This document shows positions 49,890 to 59,243 of a stretch of DNA of 64,000 bases, piece by piece. Position numbers and translations under genes: made by a program. Origin of the DNA: Collinsella sp. (lineage in GTDB: Bacteria > Actinomycetota > Coriobacteriia > Coriobacteriales > Coriobacteriaceae); contig DXMW01000031.1 of NCBI GenBank assembly GCA_019414045.1, positions 267,697 to 331,696 of the forward strand, written 5' to 3'. Numbering within the stretch: position 1 is the first letter of the stretch; the number at the start of each line of letters is the position of its first letter. The notes beneath the pieces were generated by a model. That model did not search any database. It was given only the letters and a program-made list of their open reading frames with translations, and was not told the DNA's origin.

Positions 49890-51614
49890 TCACATCGTGC
49901 GGTACTGACCGATTGTGCGGTACTTTTCATAGCGGAGGTTTGTGAGGGTGGCGTCGTCGAGCTGCCCAAGCGTATCGAAGGCATCAAATGCCGAGGACAT
50001 GACGGCACCGGCGATCTCCTCATGCGACAGGCCCCTATCGTCAACAATGCCGTCGATGATGCCGGGCGCCAACAGATCGGGGGCCGTGAGCTTAAGCGCT
50101 TCGGCGGCCTCATCCGCGCGCTCGGTATCCTTCCACAGGATCGATGCACAGGCCTCGGGGCTCACAACCGAATAGGCCGAGCTCGAGAGCATCAGGATGC
50201 GGTCGGCCACGGATAGTGCCAGCGCGCCACCAGAGCCACCCTCGCCTGTCACCACCGAGACAATCGGCGTCTTAAGGCCGCTCATCTCCATGAGATTCTG
50301 GGCAATCGCCTCGCCCTGGCCGCGCTCCTCGGCACCGATGCCGCAAAACGCGCCCGAAGTATCGACCAGGCACAGAACCGGTCGACCAAACTTTTCGGCC
50401 TGGCGCATAAGGCGACGCGCCTTGCGGTAGCCCTCGGGATGCGCCATGCCAAAGTTGCGGCGGATACGCTCTTTGGTCGTGGTGCCGCGCTCGATGGCGA
50501 TAACCGTCACGGGTCGCCCGTCCTTCCAGCCGATGCCGCCCACCACAGCGGCGTCGTCGCCAAAGTAGCGGTCGCCGTGCAGCTCCACAAATCCATCCAG
50601 GCCCAGCGAGATCATCTCACCCGCCGTGGCGCGATCTGCCGAGCGGGTCTGCTTGACAATCTCGAGCGCGGTTTTTGGTGCCGTCGAGCGCTTAAACAAG
50701 TGTCCCAGCTTTTTGCCGCGGCGACCCGCACGGACGATCTCATGCGGTGCCCCCAGGCCGGGCACGTGCCCTTCGTGCAGCGCCAACAGCTCGCCTACCG
50801 TGAGCGCAATCTCGCCACGCGGAACAACGGCATCGCAAAAGCCGTGCTCCAGCAAAAACTCGGAGCGCTGGAATCCCTTGGGCAGGCGCTTGTGCATGTT
50901 CTGCTCGATCACGCGCGGGCCGGCAAATGCCGTCAGGGCATCGGGCTCGGCCAGGATAATGTCGCCCTCCATGGCAAAGCTCGCGGTTACGCCTCCGGTC
51001 GTGGGGTCGGTGAGCACCGTGATATACAGGCCGCCCACCTCGCTGTGGCGCCTAACTGCCGCAGAAATCTTGGCCATCTGCATAAGCGATGTCACGCCCT
51101 CTTGCATGCGCGCACCGCCCGAAACGGTAAAGCCGACAACTGGCAATCCCATCTCGGTCGCACGCTCAAATGTGCGACAGATCTTCTCGCCCACCACGGA
51201 GCCCATCGAGCCCATCATAAAGTTGGCGTCCATAAAGAAGAGCGCCGTATCGCAACCGCAGATTTTACCCCTGCCGCACACAACGGCATCGCGCTCGCCC
51301 GAACGCTCGCTCACGCTCTTGAGTTTGTCGGCATAGCCAGGAAACGAGAGGAAATCCTCCGACGCCAGATTGGCACCCCATTCCTCAAACGTGCCCTCGT
51401 CGACCGTCATGCGCATGCGCGCGCGACCGCTCACGCGAAAGTGTTTGCCGCAACGGGGGCAGACCTCGAGGTTGTCGTGCAGGCGTGCCTCATCGATCAC
51501 GCGGCGGCACTCCGAGCACTTGATAAACACGTGGCGCGCGGGAAACTCGGCACACGCCTCGGTCATCGGTCCCTCGAGGACGTTGACCGTCTTCGCTTTT
51601 CTATTCATCAGCAT
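49890..51614 (-). CDS. accDA: Acetyl-CoA carboxylase carboxyltransferase, AccD-AccA fusion
   Basis: 574 aa. N-terminal half is AccD (beta), with zinc-finger cysteines 33, 36, 52, 55 (CSEC...CPRC), GFTVSGGARMQEG and the crotonase-like core. The C-terminal half from about residue 315 is AccA (alpha): TALEIVKQTRSADR, HGDRYFGDDAAVVGG, GEGGSGGALAL. Both usual subunits are thus one chain, transferring carboxyl from carboxybiotin to acetyl-CoA to make malonyl-CoA. The start (ATG 51612-51614) overlaps the accC stop, so expression is coupled. Confidence 0.95.
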   Translation of the reverse strand: MLMNRKAKTVNVLEGPMTEACAEFPARHVFIKCSECRRVIDEARLHDNLEVCPRCGKHFRVSGRARMRMTVDEGTFEEWGANLASEDFLSFPGYADKLKSVSERSGERDAVVCGRGKICGCDTALFFMDANFMMGSMGSVVGEKICRTFERATEMGLPVVGFTVSGGARMQEGVTSLMQMAKISAAVRRHSEVGGLYITVLTDPTTGGVTASFAMEGDIILAEPDALTAFAGPRVIEQNMHKRLPKGFQRSEFLLEHGFCDAVVPRGEIALTVGELLALHEGHVPGLGAPHEIVRAGRRGKKLGHLFKRSTAPKTALEIVKQTRSADRATAGEMISLGLDGFVELHGDRYFGDDAAVVGGIGWKDGRPVTVIAIERGTTTKERIRRNFGMAHPEGYRKARRLMRQAEKFGRPVLCLVDTSGAFCGIGAEERGQGEAIAQNLMEMSGLKTPIVSVVTGEGGSGGALALSVADRILMLSSSAYSVVSPEACASILWKDTERADEAAEALKLTAPDLLAPGIIDGIVDDRGLSHEEIAGAVMSSAFDAFDTLGQLDDATLTNLRYEKYRTIGQYRTM

Positions 51615-52944
51615 AGAGATGCCCCATCAGATCGGTGTGATACATGCCCGACAAGAACTCGTCGTTTGCCAGCACGTCGAGCTGAAGCTCGCTGTTTTCG
51701 CTCACGCCCTCAATCACGAGCTCGCCCAGGGCCGAACGCATCTTGCGAATGGCGCCGTCACGCGTGGGCGCACACACGATGAGCTTGCCGAGCATGGAGT
51801 CGTAGTACGGCGGAACTGTCGCACCGGTGAACATGGCCGAATCCCAGCGCACGCGCGGACCACCCGGTACACGCAACGCGGTGACCGTTCCGCATGACGG
51901 CAGAAAGTCCGGCGTTTCGGCATTGATGCGGCACTCCATGGCGTGGTTGCGGACCGGCATGTCCTCCTGCTCAAAGGGCAAAGGCTGGCCGGCCGCCACG
52001 CGCAGCTGCCACTTGACCAAGTCGGTATCGGTCACAAACTCCGTAACCGGATGCTCCACCTGCAAGCGCGTGTTCATTTCCATAAAGTAGAAATTGCCGT
52101 CGTCCGAATACAGGAACTCGATGGTACCGGCTCCTTCGTAGCCGACGGCACGAGCCAGGTCACGCGCCGCCTTGTGCATGCGAGCACGAATGTCGTCGTG
52201 TCCGTCGAGGCACGGCGCGGGGCTCTCCTCGATCAGCTTTTGGTTGCGACGCTGCACCGAGCACTCGCGCTCGCCGAGCGAAAACACATGGCCCTGCTTA
52301 TCGGCCATAATCTGCACCTCGACATGGTGCGCCGGCGCGACGAACTTCTCCATGTAGCACTCGCCGTCGCCAAAGACGGCCTCGCCCTCGGCACGTGCCT
52401 CGATGAACGCCTTTGCCGCATCTTCCACGCGCTCGACCTTGCGAATGCCGCGACCGCCACCGCCGGCGCGCGCCTTAATAAGCACGGGGCAGCCAATGCG
52501 CTCGGCCTCGGCCGTTGCCTCCTCGGGACTTTTGAGCAAATCGCAGCCCGGAACGATGGGCACTCCCGCCGCGGCGGCCGTTCGACGCGCGGCGTCCTTG
52601 TCGCCCATGCTGTCGATCACCTCGGCCGAAGGACCGACAAACGCCAGGCCATACTTGTCGCAGTCGCGCACGAAGCTCGCCTTCTCGGAGAAAAAGCCAT
52701 AGCCGGGATGAATTGCCTTTGCCCCCGACTTCACGGCACAGGTGAGCACGGCATCGTCGTTGAGGTAGCTCTCGGCAAGACGCGGGCCGCCGATGCAATA
52801 CGCCTCGTCGGCAAGCTGCACGTGCAGCGCGTCCGCATCGGCCGTGGAATAAACGGCGACGGTCTTGATGCCCATATCGCGGCACGCGCGGATAACACGG
52901 ACCGCGACTTCTCCGCGGTTGGCGATGAGCACTTTGTCGAACAT
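51601..52944 (-). CDS. accC: Acetyl-CoA carboxylase, biotin carboxylase subunit
   Basis: 447 aa from ATG 52942-52944 (AAGGAAGG upstream); a longer frame to 53079 overlaps fabZ and is rejected. MFDKVLIANRGEVAVRVIRAC, the ATP-grasp glycine loop KARAGGGGRGIR, EMNTRLQVEHPVTE with catalytic residues. Carboxylates the biotin of AccB using ATP and bicarbonate. Overlaps accDA at its 3' end. Confidence 0.97.
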   Translation of the reverse strand: MFDKVLIANRGEVAVRVIRACRDMGIKTVAVYSTADADALHVQLADEAYCIGGPRLAESYLNDDAVLTCAVKSGAKAIHPGYGFFSEKASFVRDCDKYGLAFVGPSAEVIDSMGDKDAARRTAAAAGVPIVPGCDLLKSPEEATAEAERIGCPVLIKARAGGGGRGIRKVERVEDAAKAFIEARAEGEAVFGDGECYMEKFVAPAHHVEVQIMADKQGHVFSLGERECSVQRRNQKLIEESPAPCLDGHDDIRARMHKAARDLARAVGYEGAGTIEFLYSDDGNFYFMEMNTRLQVEHPVTEFVTDTDLVKWQLRVAAGQPLPFEQEDMPVRNHAMECRINAETPDFLPSCGTVTALRVPGGPRVRWDSAMFTGATVPPYYDSMLGKLIVCAPTRDGAIRKMRSALGELVIEGVSENSELQLDVLANDEFLSGMYHTDLMGHLYADE

Positions 52945-52954
52945 GAAGCCTTCC

Positions 52955-53377
52955 TTAACTTTCGTGCATGAGTGCAAAAGACATATCGGCGCGGCAGCAA
53001 ACCTCACCGTTGACGCTCGCAGTACCCGTCGCAAAGCGGAACGGCCCGCGCGCACGCGTGATGGTGCACACCAGATCAACCGTGTCGCCCGGGCGCACCG
53101 GACGCTTAAAGCGCACCTTATCGAGGCTCGTATAGAACGGCGTCGCGCCGCGCGCCTCCTCGTCGCCCATCAGCAGCACGCAACAGTTTTGGGCGAGCAT
53201 CTCGCACTGAATCACGCCGGGGACTACCGGGTTTCCCGGAAAATGCCCCTGCAAAAAGTACTCGTCACCCGTAATCGTGATCTTGCCGTGGGCCTCGTCG
53301 CCCACCAGCTCGGCCTCGTCGAGCAAAAGCATCGGTTCGCGATGCGGCAACAGCTTCTTGAGCTCTTCTTTGTTCAT
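52955..53377 (-). CDS. fabZ: 3-hydroxyacyl-ACP dehydratase FabZ
   Basis: 140 aa from ATG 53375-53377, which has AGGTGAT at good spacing; ATG 53381-53383 or GTG 53384-53386 would add two or three residues. LLPHREPMLLLDEAE and the active-site helix GHFPGNPVVPGVIQCEMLAQ with catalytic His and Glu. Dehydrates beta-hydroxyacyl-ACP in elongation. Located between accB and accC. Confidence 0.96.
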   Translation of the reverse strand: MNKEELKKLLPHREPMLLLDEAELVGDEAHGKITITGDEYFLQGHFPGNPVVPGVIQCEMLAQNCCVLLMGDEEARGATPFYTSLDKVRFKRPVRPGDTVDLVCTITRARGPFRFATGTASVNGEVCCRADMSFALMHES

Positions 53378-53386
53378 GGACATCAC

Positions 53387-53863
53387 CTATCCGATCCTCA
53401 TAAGGCAACTGCCGAACTCCACGAGGTCGCCGTCGGCCACGCAGATCTCGAGCACCTCGCCGTCTGCCTCGGCCGTCACCTCGTTGAGAACCTTCATGGC
53501 CTCGATGATGCAGAGGGTCTCACCGACCTTGACCTTGGAGCCCACGTGCACAAACGGCTCGTCGCCCGGCGCCGGGGCAGCATAGAAAACGCCGACCATG
53601 GGAGCGGTCACCTCGGTGCCCTTGGGCTCCGGTGCGGCGGCAGGTGCCTGCGCGGCGGGCTCCGGTGCGGCGGCAGGCATGGCGACAGGAGCCACCGCCG
53701 GAGCAGTCACGGCACCCGGCATAGGCATGGGCACGGCAACCGGCTGCGCCGCACTCGCGCGCTCGAGTTCGACCGCGGTGCCATCGGGCTCCTCAACGCG
53801 TACGCGCGTGAGGCCGCGGTCCTCCATAACATCGGCTATCTCGGCAAGTCTTTTGGAATCCAT
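53387..53863 (-). CDS. accB: Acetyl-CoA carboxylase biotin carboxyl carrier protein
   Basis: 158 aa. N-terminal helical region, an Ala/Pro-rich flexible linker (about residues 38-82), then the biotinyl domain with Lys124 in EAMKVLNEV. Biotinylated by BirA, which is encoded at 59.2 kb beyond fabH. Three nt separate it from fabF, giving a tightly packed operon. Confidence 0.97.
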   Translation of the reverse strand: MDSKRLAEIADVMEDRGLTRVRVEEPDGTAVELERASAAQPVAVPMPMPGAVTAPAVAPVAMPAAAPEPAAQAPAAAPEPKGTEVTAPMVGVFYAAPAPGDEPFVHVGSKVKVGETLCIIEAMKVLNEVTAEADGEVLEICVADGDLVEFGSCLMRIG

Positions 53864-53866
53864 GCT

Positions 53867-55114
53867 CTAGCTCCTCGTATATCTACGCAGCGCGATGGCG
53901 GCGTTGTGCCCGCCAAAGCCCAGGTTTGTCGAAAGCGCCCAGGTAAGGTCGGCGCGAACCGCGCGATTGGGCGTGTAGTCAAGATCGCAGGCGGGATCGG
54001 GCGTGTGGTAGTTAATGGTCGGCGGCACCACGCCCTGCTCGAGCGCCATGGCGCAGGCCATGACCTCGATGGCACCCGTGGCACCGATCATGTGGCCGGT
54101 CATCGACTTAGTCGACGAGACGTGCGCGGCGCGCGCCGCGTCCTCGCCGAGCGCACGCTTTATGCCCGCCGTCTCGGACGAATCGTTGAGCTTGGTCGAG
54201 GTGCCGTGAGCGTTGATGTAGAGGCCCTCGGAAGGCTTAACGTCGCCCTCGGCCACCGCCAGCGATATCGCACGGGCAATGCCGGCAGCCTCGGGATCGG
54301 GGCTCGTGATGTGATAGGCATCATCGGTGTTGCCGTAGCCCACGACCTCGGCGTAAATGTGCGCACCGCGCGCCTGCGCATGTTCCATGCTCTCGAGCAC
54401 GAGCACGCAGGCGCCCTCGCCCATCACAAAGCCGTCGCGGTCTGCATCGAACGGACGGCAGGCCGTCGCGGGATCGGGGTTGGTGGTCAATGCGCGGCAG
54501 GACGTAAAGCCCGCAACGGCATCGGGGATAATTGCGGCTTCGGCGCCGCCCGCGAGGATCGCGTCGGCATAGCCGTGCTTGATGGCGCGGAACGCCTCAC
54601 CCACCGCATGGGCAGAAGTCGCGCAGGCAGTCACGACGGGTAGGGTCGGGCCCTTTGCCTTGTGGCGAATCGCGATGTTGCCCGAAGCCATGTTGGGGAT
54701 CATCATCGCAATCATATAGGGTGATGCACGGCGAGGCCCTCGATCGGCAATCGTGTGGACGTTGTCGACGAGTGTCTGCATGCCGCCCACGCCTGAACCC
54801 ACGTAGACGCCCAGGCGCTCGCGATCGATGGCATCTTCGACATCAAGGCCCGCATCGTGCATGGCCTCGTCCGACGCCGCCAGTGCAAACTGAACGCAGG
54901 GGTCGAGGTGCTTGGCATCGTGCTTACCAAAGTACTCGTTGCCGTCAAAGCCCTTGACCTCGGCCGCCACCTTGACAGCAAACGCATCCGTATCGAAGTG
55001 CGTGATCGAGCCGATGCCGCACGTGCCGGCACACATTGCCGCCCAAGTGGCAAGCGCCGTGTTGCCGAGCGGCGATACGGCACCGATGCCGGTGATTGCA
55101 ACTCTCTGTTCCAT
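53867..55114 (-). CDS. fabF: 3-oxoacyl-ACP synthase II
   Basis: 415 aa. Catalytic Cys164 in VVTACATSAHAVGEA, His residues in NAHGTSTKLND and MTGHMIGATG, and terminal NLGFGGHNAA. Performs chain elongation by condensing acyl-ACP with malonyl-ACP. No separate fabB is seen, so it is probably the only long-chain condensing enzyme in this operon. ATG 55112-55114 follows GAGGAG. Confidence 0.97.
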   Translation of the reverse strand: MEQRVAITGIGAVSPLGNTALATWAAMCAGTCGIGSITHFDTDAFAVKVAAEVKGFDGNEYFGKHDAKHLDPCVQFALAASDEAMHDAGLDVEDAIDRERLGVYVGSGVGGMQTLVDNVHTIADRGPRRASPYMIAMMIPNMASGNIAIRHKAKGPTLPVVTACATSAHAVGEAFRAIKHGYADAILAGGAEAAIIPDAVAGFTSCRALTTNPDPATACRPFDADRDGFVMGEGACVLVLESMEHAQARGAHIYAEVVGYGNTDDAYHITSPDPEAAGIARAISLAVAEGDVKPSEGLYINAHGTSTKLNDSSETAGIKRALGEDAARAAHVSSTKSMTGHMIGATGAIEVMACAMALEQGVVPPTINYHTPDPACDLDYTPNRAVRADLTWALSTNLGFGGHNAAIALRRYTRS

Positions 55115-55153
55115 CTTGGTCTCCTCATTTAAGCCGTTGATCGGCCCTGGTTT

Positions 55154-55927
55154 CTACATCGCCATTCCGCCGTCGACGCGCACGACCTCGCCCGTAATGT
55201 AGGCCGCCGCATCGCTCGCCAGAAAGCGCACCACGCCGGCCACTTCCTCGGGGCGCGCCATGCGCTTTAGGGGAATCTGTTCCTCGTACGCCGCACGCAC
55301 CTTCTCCGAGAGCTTTGCCGTCATATCGGTCTCGACAAATCCGGGGGCGACCGAGTTCACTCGTACGCCGCGGGGCGCAAGCTCGTGCGCCACCGCCTTG
55401 GTAAGCCCTATCACGCCCGCCTTGGAGGCAGCGTAGTTGGCCTGCCCGGCATTGCCCATCAGGCCCACAACCGAGCTCATGTTGATGACGCAACCGCCGC
55501 GCTGGCGCATAAAGGTCTTGGTGAGCGCGCGCGTCGTATTGAACGTGCCCTTGAGATTGACATCGAGCACGCGGTCGAAGGCATCGTCGCCCATACGCAT
55601 GAGCAGGCCGTCGCGCGTGATGCCGGCGTTGTTGACGAGCGCCCAAATGGAGCCAAAGTCGTTGAGGACCGTCTCCACGCACGTGTTGACGGCGGCGGGA
55701 TCGGCCACGTCACATTGATATGCGCGCGCCGTGGCGCCAGCCGCCTCGCAGGCCTCGCACGCCTCGCGCGCCGCATCGACGCTGCCGGCATAAACGACGG
55801 CGATATCGTAGCCATCCTCCGCCAGGCCCACGGCACAAGCGCGACCGATGCCGCGTGAGCCGCCCGTGACCAGCGCCACGCGGCGCGATCCGTCGCGCTC
55901 GAGCGCGCCGTTGTTCAAGTTGCCCAT
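55154..55927 (-). CDS. fabG: 3-oxoacyl-ACP reductase
   Basis: 257 aa, short-chain dehydrogenase. NADPH site LVTGGSRGIGRACA, LVNNAGITRDGLLMRM, catalytic Ser in MSSVVGLMGN and YAASK with Tyr/Lys. The C-terminus (GEVVRVDGGMAM) is standard FabG. Reduces the beta-keto group in each elongation cycle. Confidence 0.97.
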   Translation of the reverse strand: MGNLNNGALERDGSRRVALVTGGSRGIGRACAVGLAEDGYDIAVVYAGSVDAAREACEACEAAGATARAYQCDVADPAAVNTCVETVLNDFGSIWALVNNAGITRDGLLMRMGDDAFDRVLDVNLKGTFNTTRALTKTFMRQRGGCVINMSSVVGLMGNAGQANYAASKAGVIGLTKAVAHELAPRGVRVNSVAPGFVETDMTAKLSEKVRAAYEEQIPLKRMARPEEVAGVVRFLASDAAAYITGEVVRVDGGMAM

Positions 55928-55957
55928 GTCATTCCTTTCGGGTTACAGCCCTGTGAA

Positions 55958-56884
55958 CTATGCGAGCTCGTCGGCAATAGCTGCGACCTGTTCGGCCGTT
56001 TCGCACGAATACACACGAACGTCGCTCAGCGTACGCTTGACCAGGCCCGACAGCGTTTTGCCGGGGCCGACCTCAATAAACGTGTCGATGTCTTGATCCT
56101 GCAGAGCATGCAGCGCGTCGACCCAGCGCACGGCATGACTCACCTGGTTGGCCAGCACCTCCGATGCCGCCTGCGGGTCGGCCGGATAGGGAGCCGCCGT
56201 CATATTTGCCATGACCGGAATCAGCAAAGGGGACGGGGCGTGCCCGGCTTGGATATACGTCGCCAGCCCCTCAGTCGCCTCGGCCATATAGGGGCTATGG
56301 AATGCACCCGACACCGCGACCTTCATGGCGCGACCGCCAGCCTCTTTTACCAGGGCGTCAAGGTTCTGCAACGCATCGGGCGCTCCGGCCACAACCGTCT
56401 GCTGGGGACTGTTGTAGTTGACCGGCCAGCAGTTCTCGCCGGCCTGTTTTGCCAGGCCCTCGACTTGCGCTGCATCGAGCTTGATGACGGCGCGCATGCC
56501 GCCGGGGTGACGCTCAGCCGCCGTGGCCATCAATGCCGCGCGCTCACACACGAGCTCAAAACCCGCTCGTGTATCGAATGCCCCCGCAAAGGTGAGTGCA
56601 GCGACCTCGCCCAGCGAGAATCCCGCACAGGCGGCAGGCACCACGCCGCGCTCGCGCAGGGCGACGGCAACAGCCAAGTCGTGCACGAACACGCAAGGCT
56701 GCGTGTTCTCGGTCTGCGAGAGCTCCTCTTTCGAGGCGCTCCGGCACTGTTCGCTCGTCCCCGGACGCACCTCGTCGGCAATGGCGAACACTTCGGCAGC
56801 CGCCGGCGATGCTTCGATAAGATCGACGCCCATCGCGGGATGCTGGGCACCCTGACCGGCAAACAGAAACGCTACGCTACCCAT
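55958..56884 (-). CDS. fabD: Malonyl-CoA:ACP transacylase
   Basis: 308 aa from ATG 56882-56884, overlapping the fabK stop by 13 nt; an upstream in-frame extension is rejected. FLFAGQGAQHPAMG at the start, active-site Ser in AGFSLGEVAAL and His in SGAFHSPYM. The residue before the nucleophile is Phe where GHSLGE is the commonest form, a tolerated variation. Supplies malonyl-ACP to the condensing enzymes. Confidence 0.96.
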   Translation of the reverse strand: MGSVAFLFAGQGAQHPAMGVDLIEASPAAAEVFAIADEVRPGTSEQCRSASKEELSQTENTQPCVFVHDLAVAVALRERGVVPAACAGFSLGEVAALTFAGAFDTRAGFELVCERAALMATAAERHPGGMRAVIKLDAAQVEGLAKQAGENCWPVNYNSPQQTVVAGAPDALQNLDALVKEAGGRAMKVAVSGAFHSPYMAEATEGLATYIQAGHAPSPLLIPVMANMTAAPYPADPQAASEVLANQVSHAVRWVDALHALQDQDIDTFIEVGPGKTLSGLVKRTLSDVRVYSCETAEQVAAIADELA

Positions 56885-57816
56885 GCGAACGCACCCTTCA
56901 GGACATGCTCGGCGCCATCGACCAGATCGTCGACGATTTCGCGTGCGCTCTGGCGTTCGTTGACCATTCCGGCAATCTGTCCGCACAAATACGAACCCTC
57001 TTCGTAATTACCGTCCTTTGCGGCTTTACGAAGCGCGCCCGTGCCCATGGCCCCGAGCTCCTCGGGGCTTGCGCCAGCCGCCTCGTTCTTGGCATACGCG
57101 TTGGTGAAGGGGCTCTTGAGGGCGCGAACCGGATGTCCCGTCGAGCGACCGGTCGCACGCGTCGACGTGTCGCCTGCCTTGAGCACCAACTCTTTGTACT
57201 GTTCGGATACGGTGCACTCGTTTGCGACCAGAAAGCGTGTTCCCACCTGGACTCCGGCAGCGCCGAGCATAAAGGCGGCCGCTACACCGCGGCCATCGGC
57301 GATGCCGCCAGCCGCAACCACGGGAATATCGACCGCATCGACAACCTGCGGCACCAGTGCCATCGTCGAGGTCTCGCCAATATGGCCGCCTGATTCGGTA
57401 CCCTCGGCAACCACGGCAGTGGCTCCGCGACGCGCCACGAGACGCGCCAGCGCCACCGAAGCCACGACGGGAATAACCTTGATGCCCGCATCGCCCCAGG
57501 CCTTCATGTACTTGGTGGGATTGCCGGCGCCGGTCACCACAACGGGCACCTGCTCATCAATCACCACTTGTGCGACCTCGTCGACAAACGGGCTCATGAG
57601 CATAACGTTGACGCCAAAGGGCTTATCCGTCTTGGCGCGCAGCTCGTGAATCTGATCGCGCAGCCAGTTGGCGTCGGCGTTCATGGCCGCGATAATCCCC
57701 AAGCCGCCCGCCTCGGACACTGCGGACGCCAACGAGGCGTCGGCAATCCAGGCCATACCGCCCTGGAACACGGGCTTTTCGATGCCGAGCAGATCGCAGA
57801 GAGGAGACTTGAGCAT
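56872..57816 (-). CDS. fabK: FMN-dependent enoyl-ACP reductase II
   Basis: 314 aa from ATG 57814-57816 (a GTG one codon earlier overlaps the acpP stop). 2-nitropropane-dioxygenase-type TIM barrel: PVFQGGMAWIAD, FGVNVMLMSP, AEGTESGGHIGE and the FMN phosphate loop AAGGIADGRGVAAA, GAAGVQVGTRF. Catalyses the last reduction of each elongation cycle. No FabI is seen in the operon, so this is probably the enoyl reductase used; FabK enzymes are triclosan-insensitive. Confidence 0.95.
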   Translation of the reverse strand: MLKSPLCDLLGIEKPVFQGGMAWIADASLASAVSEAGGLGIIAAMNADANWLRDQIHELRAKTDKPFGVNVMLMSPFVDEVAQVVIDEQVPVVVTGAGNPTKYMKAWGDAGIKVIPVVASVALARLVARRGATAVVAEGTESGGHIGETSTMALVPQVVDAVDIPVVAAGGIADGRGVAAAFMLGAAGVQVGTRFLVANECTVSEQYKELVLKAGDTSTRATGRSTGHPVRALKSPFTNAYAKNEAAGASPEELGAMGTGALRKAAKDGNYEEGSYLCGQIAGMVNERQSAREIVDDLVDGAEHVLKGAFAWVA

Positions 57817-57818
57817 CA

Positions 57819-58055
57819 CTACTTCTCCAATGCCGCCTCGACCGTATCGACGAACTCGCCGACCGTCTTGGGGTTCTCCTCGGTATCGAGCTCAATGCCA
57901 AACTCGTCCTCGACGGCAACGAGGATCTCGACGGTACCCAGGCTGTCGAGGCCAATCTCCTCGAGCGTGGACTCGGGCTTCATCTCGACATCGTCAAGGC
58001 CGGCGGTCTCGCGGATAACGTCGCAAACGCGCTCGAAGGTCTTCTGATCTGCCAT
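57819..58055 (-). CDS. acpP: Acyl carrier protein
   Basis: 78 aa from ATG 58053-58055 with AAGGAG upstream. Phosphopantetheine attachment Ser38 in IGLDSLGTVE (the usual form is DSLDxVE). Acidic throughout, with the four-helix ACP pattern. Placed between fabH and fabK in the operon. Confidence 0.97.
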   Translation of the reverse strand: MADQKTFERVCDVIRETAGLDDVEMKPESTLEEIGLDSLGTVEILVAVEDEFGIELDTEENPKTVGEFVDTVEAALEK

Positions 58056-58107
58056 GGTAGTTCTCCTTTGTTTGTGCCCCAGGGGCGTTTTCATTTCCTA
58101 TGTGCAA

Positions 58108-59067
58108 CTACTTCCAACGAAGCAGATAGCCACCTATATCCAGACCGGCGCCAAATCCAACGAGGGCGATGGTGTCGCCTGCATTCAGTGCGTCGGTGCT
58201 TGCCAGCCGGTTAAGCGCAAAGGGAATGCAGGCGCTCGAAATGTTGCCGGTCTCCCGCAGCGTTCGAACCACGCGCTCGTCTGGCACGCCAAGGCGCTTG
58301 ACCGCCTGACTCAGGATTCGTTCGTTAGCCTGATGGAATACAAAATGATCGATATCCTCGACCGAAATGCCCGCCTCGCTCGCAAGCTTATGGACCGTGT
58401 CGCAGATGGCGTTGACGCCGAACTTGAACACACGGCGGCCATTCATGGACAGCACGCTCTGGCGGTCCGAGGGCACCTTGAATGGCGAGGTGCCATCCAG
58501 CCCGGGAACGCGCAACGTCTCGACATCGGGTGCGGTCGAAAGCTCAACAGCGAGGGGATTCTCTCCCCCAGCCTCTATGACCGCAGCACCCGCGCCATCG
58601 CCAAAGAGCACGCAGGTGGCACGGTCGGTCCAGTCGAGTGCGCGCGTCATCTGTTCGGCAGCAACGACAAGCACGCGCTCGGTACGGCCGCGGGCGATAT
58701 AGCCCTCGGCGACATCGAGCGCAAATACGAAGCCGGCGCAGGCCGCCGAGACATCGAAGGCAGGGCACGTCGCGCCTAGTCGCTCAGCAACGGCACACGC
58801 CTCAGCGGGAACAAGGTGGTCACCCGTCGTCGTCGAGCAGACGATCAGATCCAGCTGGCTCGCGTCGATTCCGGACACCTGGAGTGCCCGCTCGCTCGCC
58901 GCTACGGCAAGGTCGTCAAGTGACTCGGTGGTGCACACATGGCGGCTCTTGATCCCCGTGCGGGTAAAAATCCACTCATCCGAGGTATCAAGGAACTCGG
59001 ACAGCTCGTCATTGGAAACACTGCGCTCAGGAAGCGCCGAGCCTGTTCCAAGAATCGTGAAACCCAT
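58108..59067 (-). CDS. fabH: 3-oxoacyl-ACP synthase III
   Basis: 319 aa from ATG 59065-59067 (AAGGAGG upstream). Catalytic Cys110 in VSAACAGFVFALD, His in FVFHQANERI and Asn in TGNISSACIP. Starts fatty-acid synthesis from acyl-CoA and malonyl-ACP. First gene of the leftward fab/acc operon, behind the divergent region with two operator-like repeats. Confidence 0.97.
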   Translation of the reverse strand: MGFTILGTGSALPERSVSNDELSEFLDTSDEWIFTRTGIKSRHVCTTESLDDLAVAASERALQVSGIDASQLDLIVCSTTTGDHLVPAEACAVAERLGATCPAFDVSAACAGFVFALDVAEGYIARGRTERVLVVAAEQMTRALDWTDRATCVLFGDGAGAAVIEAGGENPLAVELSTAPDVETLRVPGLDGTSPFKVPSDRQSVLSMNGRRVFKFGVNAICDTVHKLASEAGISVEDIDHFVFHQANERILSQAVKRLGVPDERVVRTLRETGNISSACIPFALNRLASTDALNAGDTIALVGFGAGLDIGGYLLRWK

Positions 59068-59083
59068 CACTAACCTCCTTTGA

Positions 59084-59150
59084 GTTGTTGACGTGTTTAC
59101 ATCGACCAAGAGAGGATAGCGCAATTTTGTCGTTGTTGACGTGTTAACAT
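59084..59150. promoter_or_regulatory. Twin operator-like repeats between fabH and birA
   Basis: Two 19-bp direct repeats, 59084-59102 and 59132-59150, match at 18 of 19 positions and contain the partly palindromic GTTGACGTGTTAAC (or one-base variant). Starts are 48 bp apart. The placement between the fab operon and birA suggests a shared lipid/biotin regulator. The sites do not match the BirA operator I know, and this BirA lacks a DNA-binding domain. Confidence 0.6.
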
Positions 59151-59243
59151 TAAATTGTCCAAATGCGACAAAGGCTTCACATTGTGTCTATCTCTCGAGA
59201 CCATTGCGTTATTCACTTATTCATTAAGGAGGTGGCAGCCATA

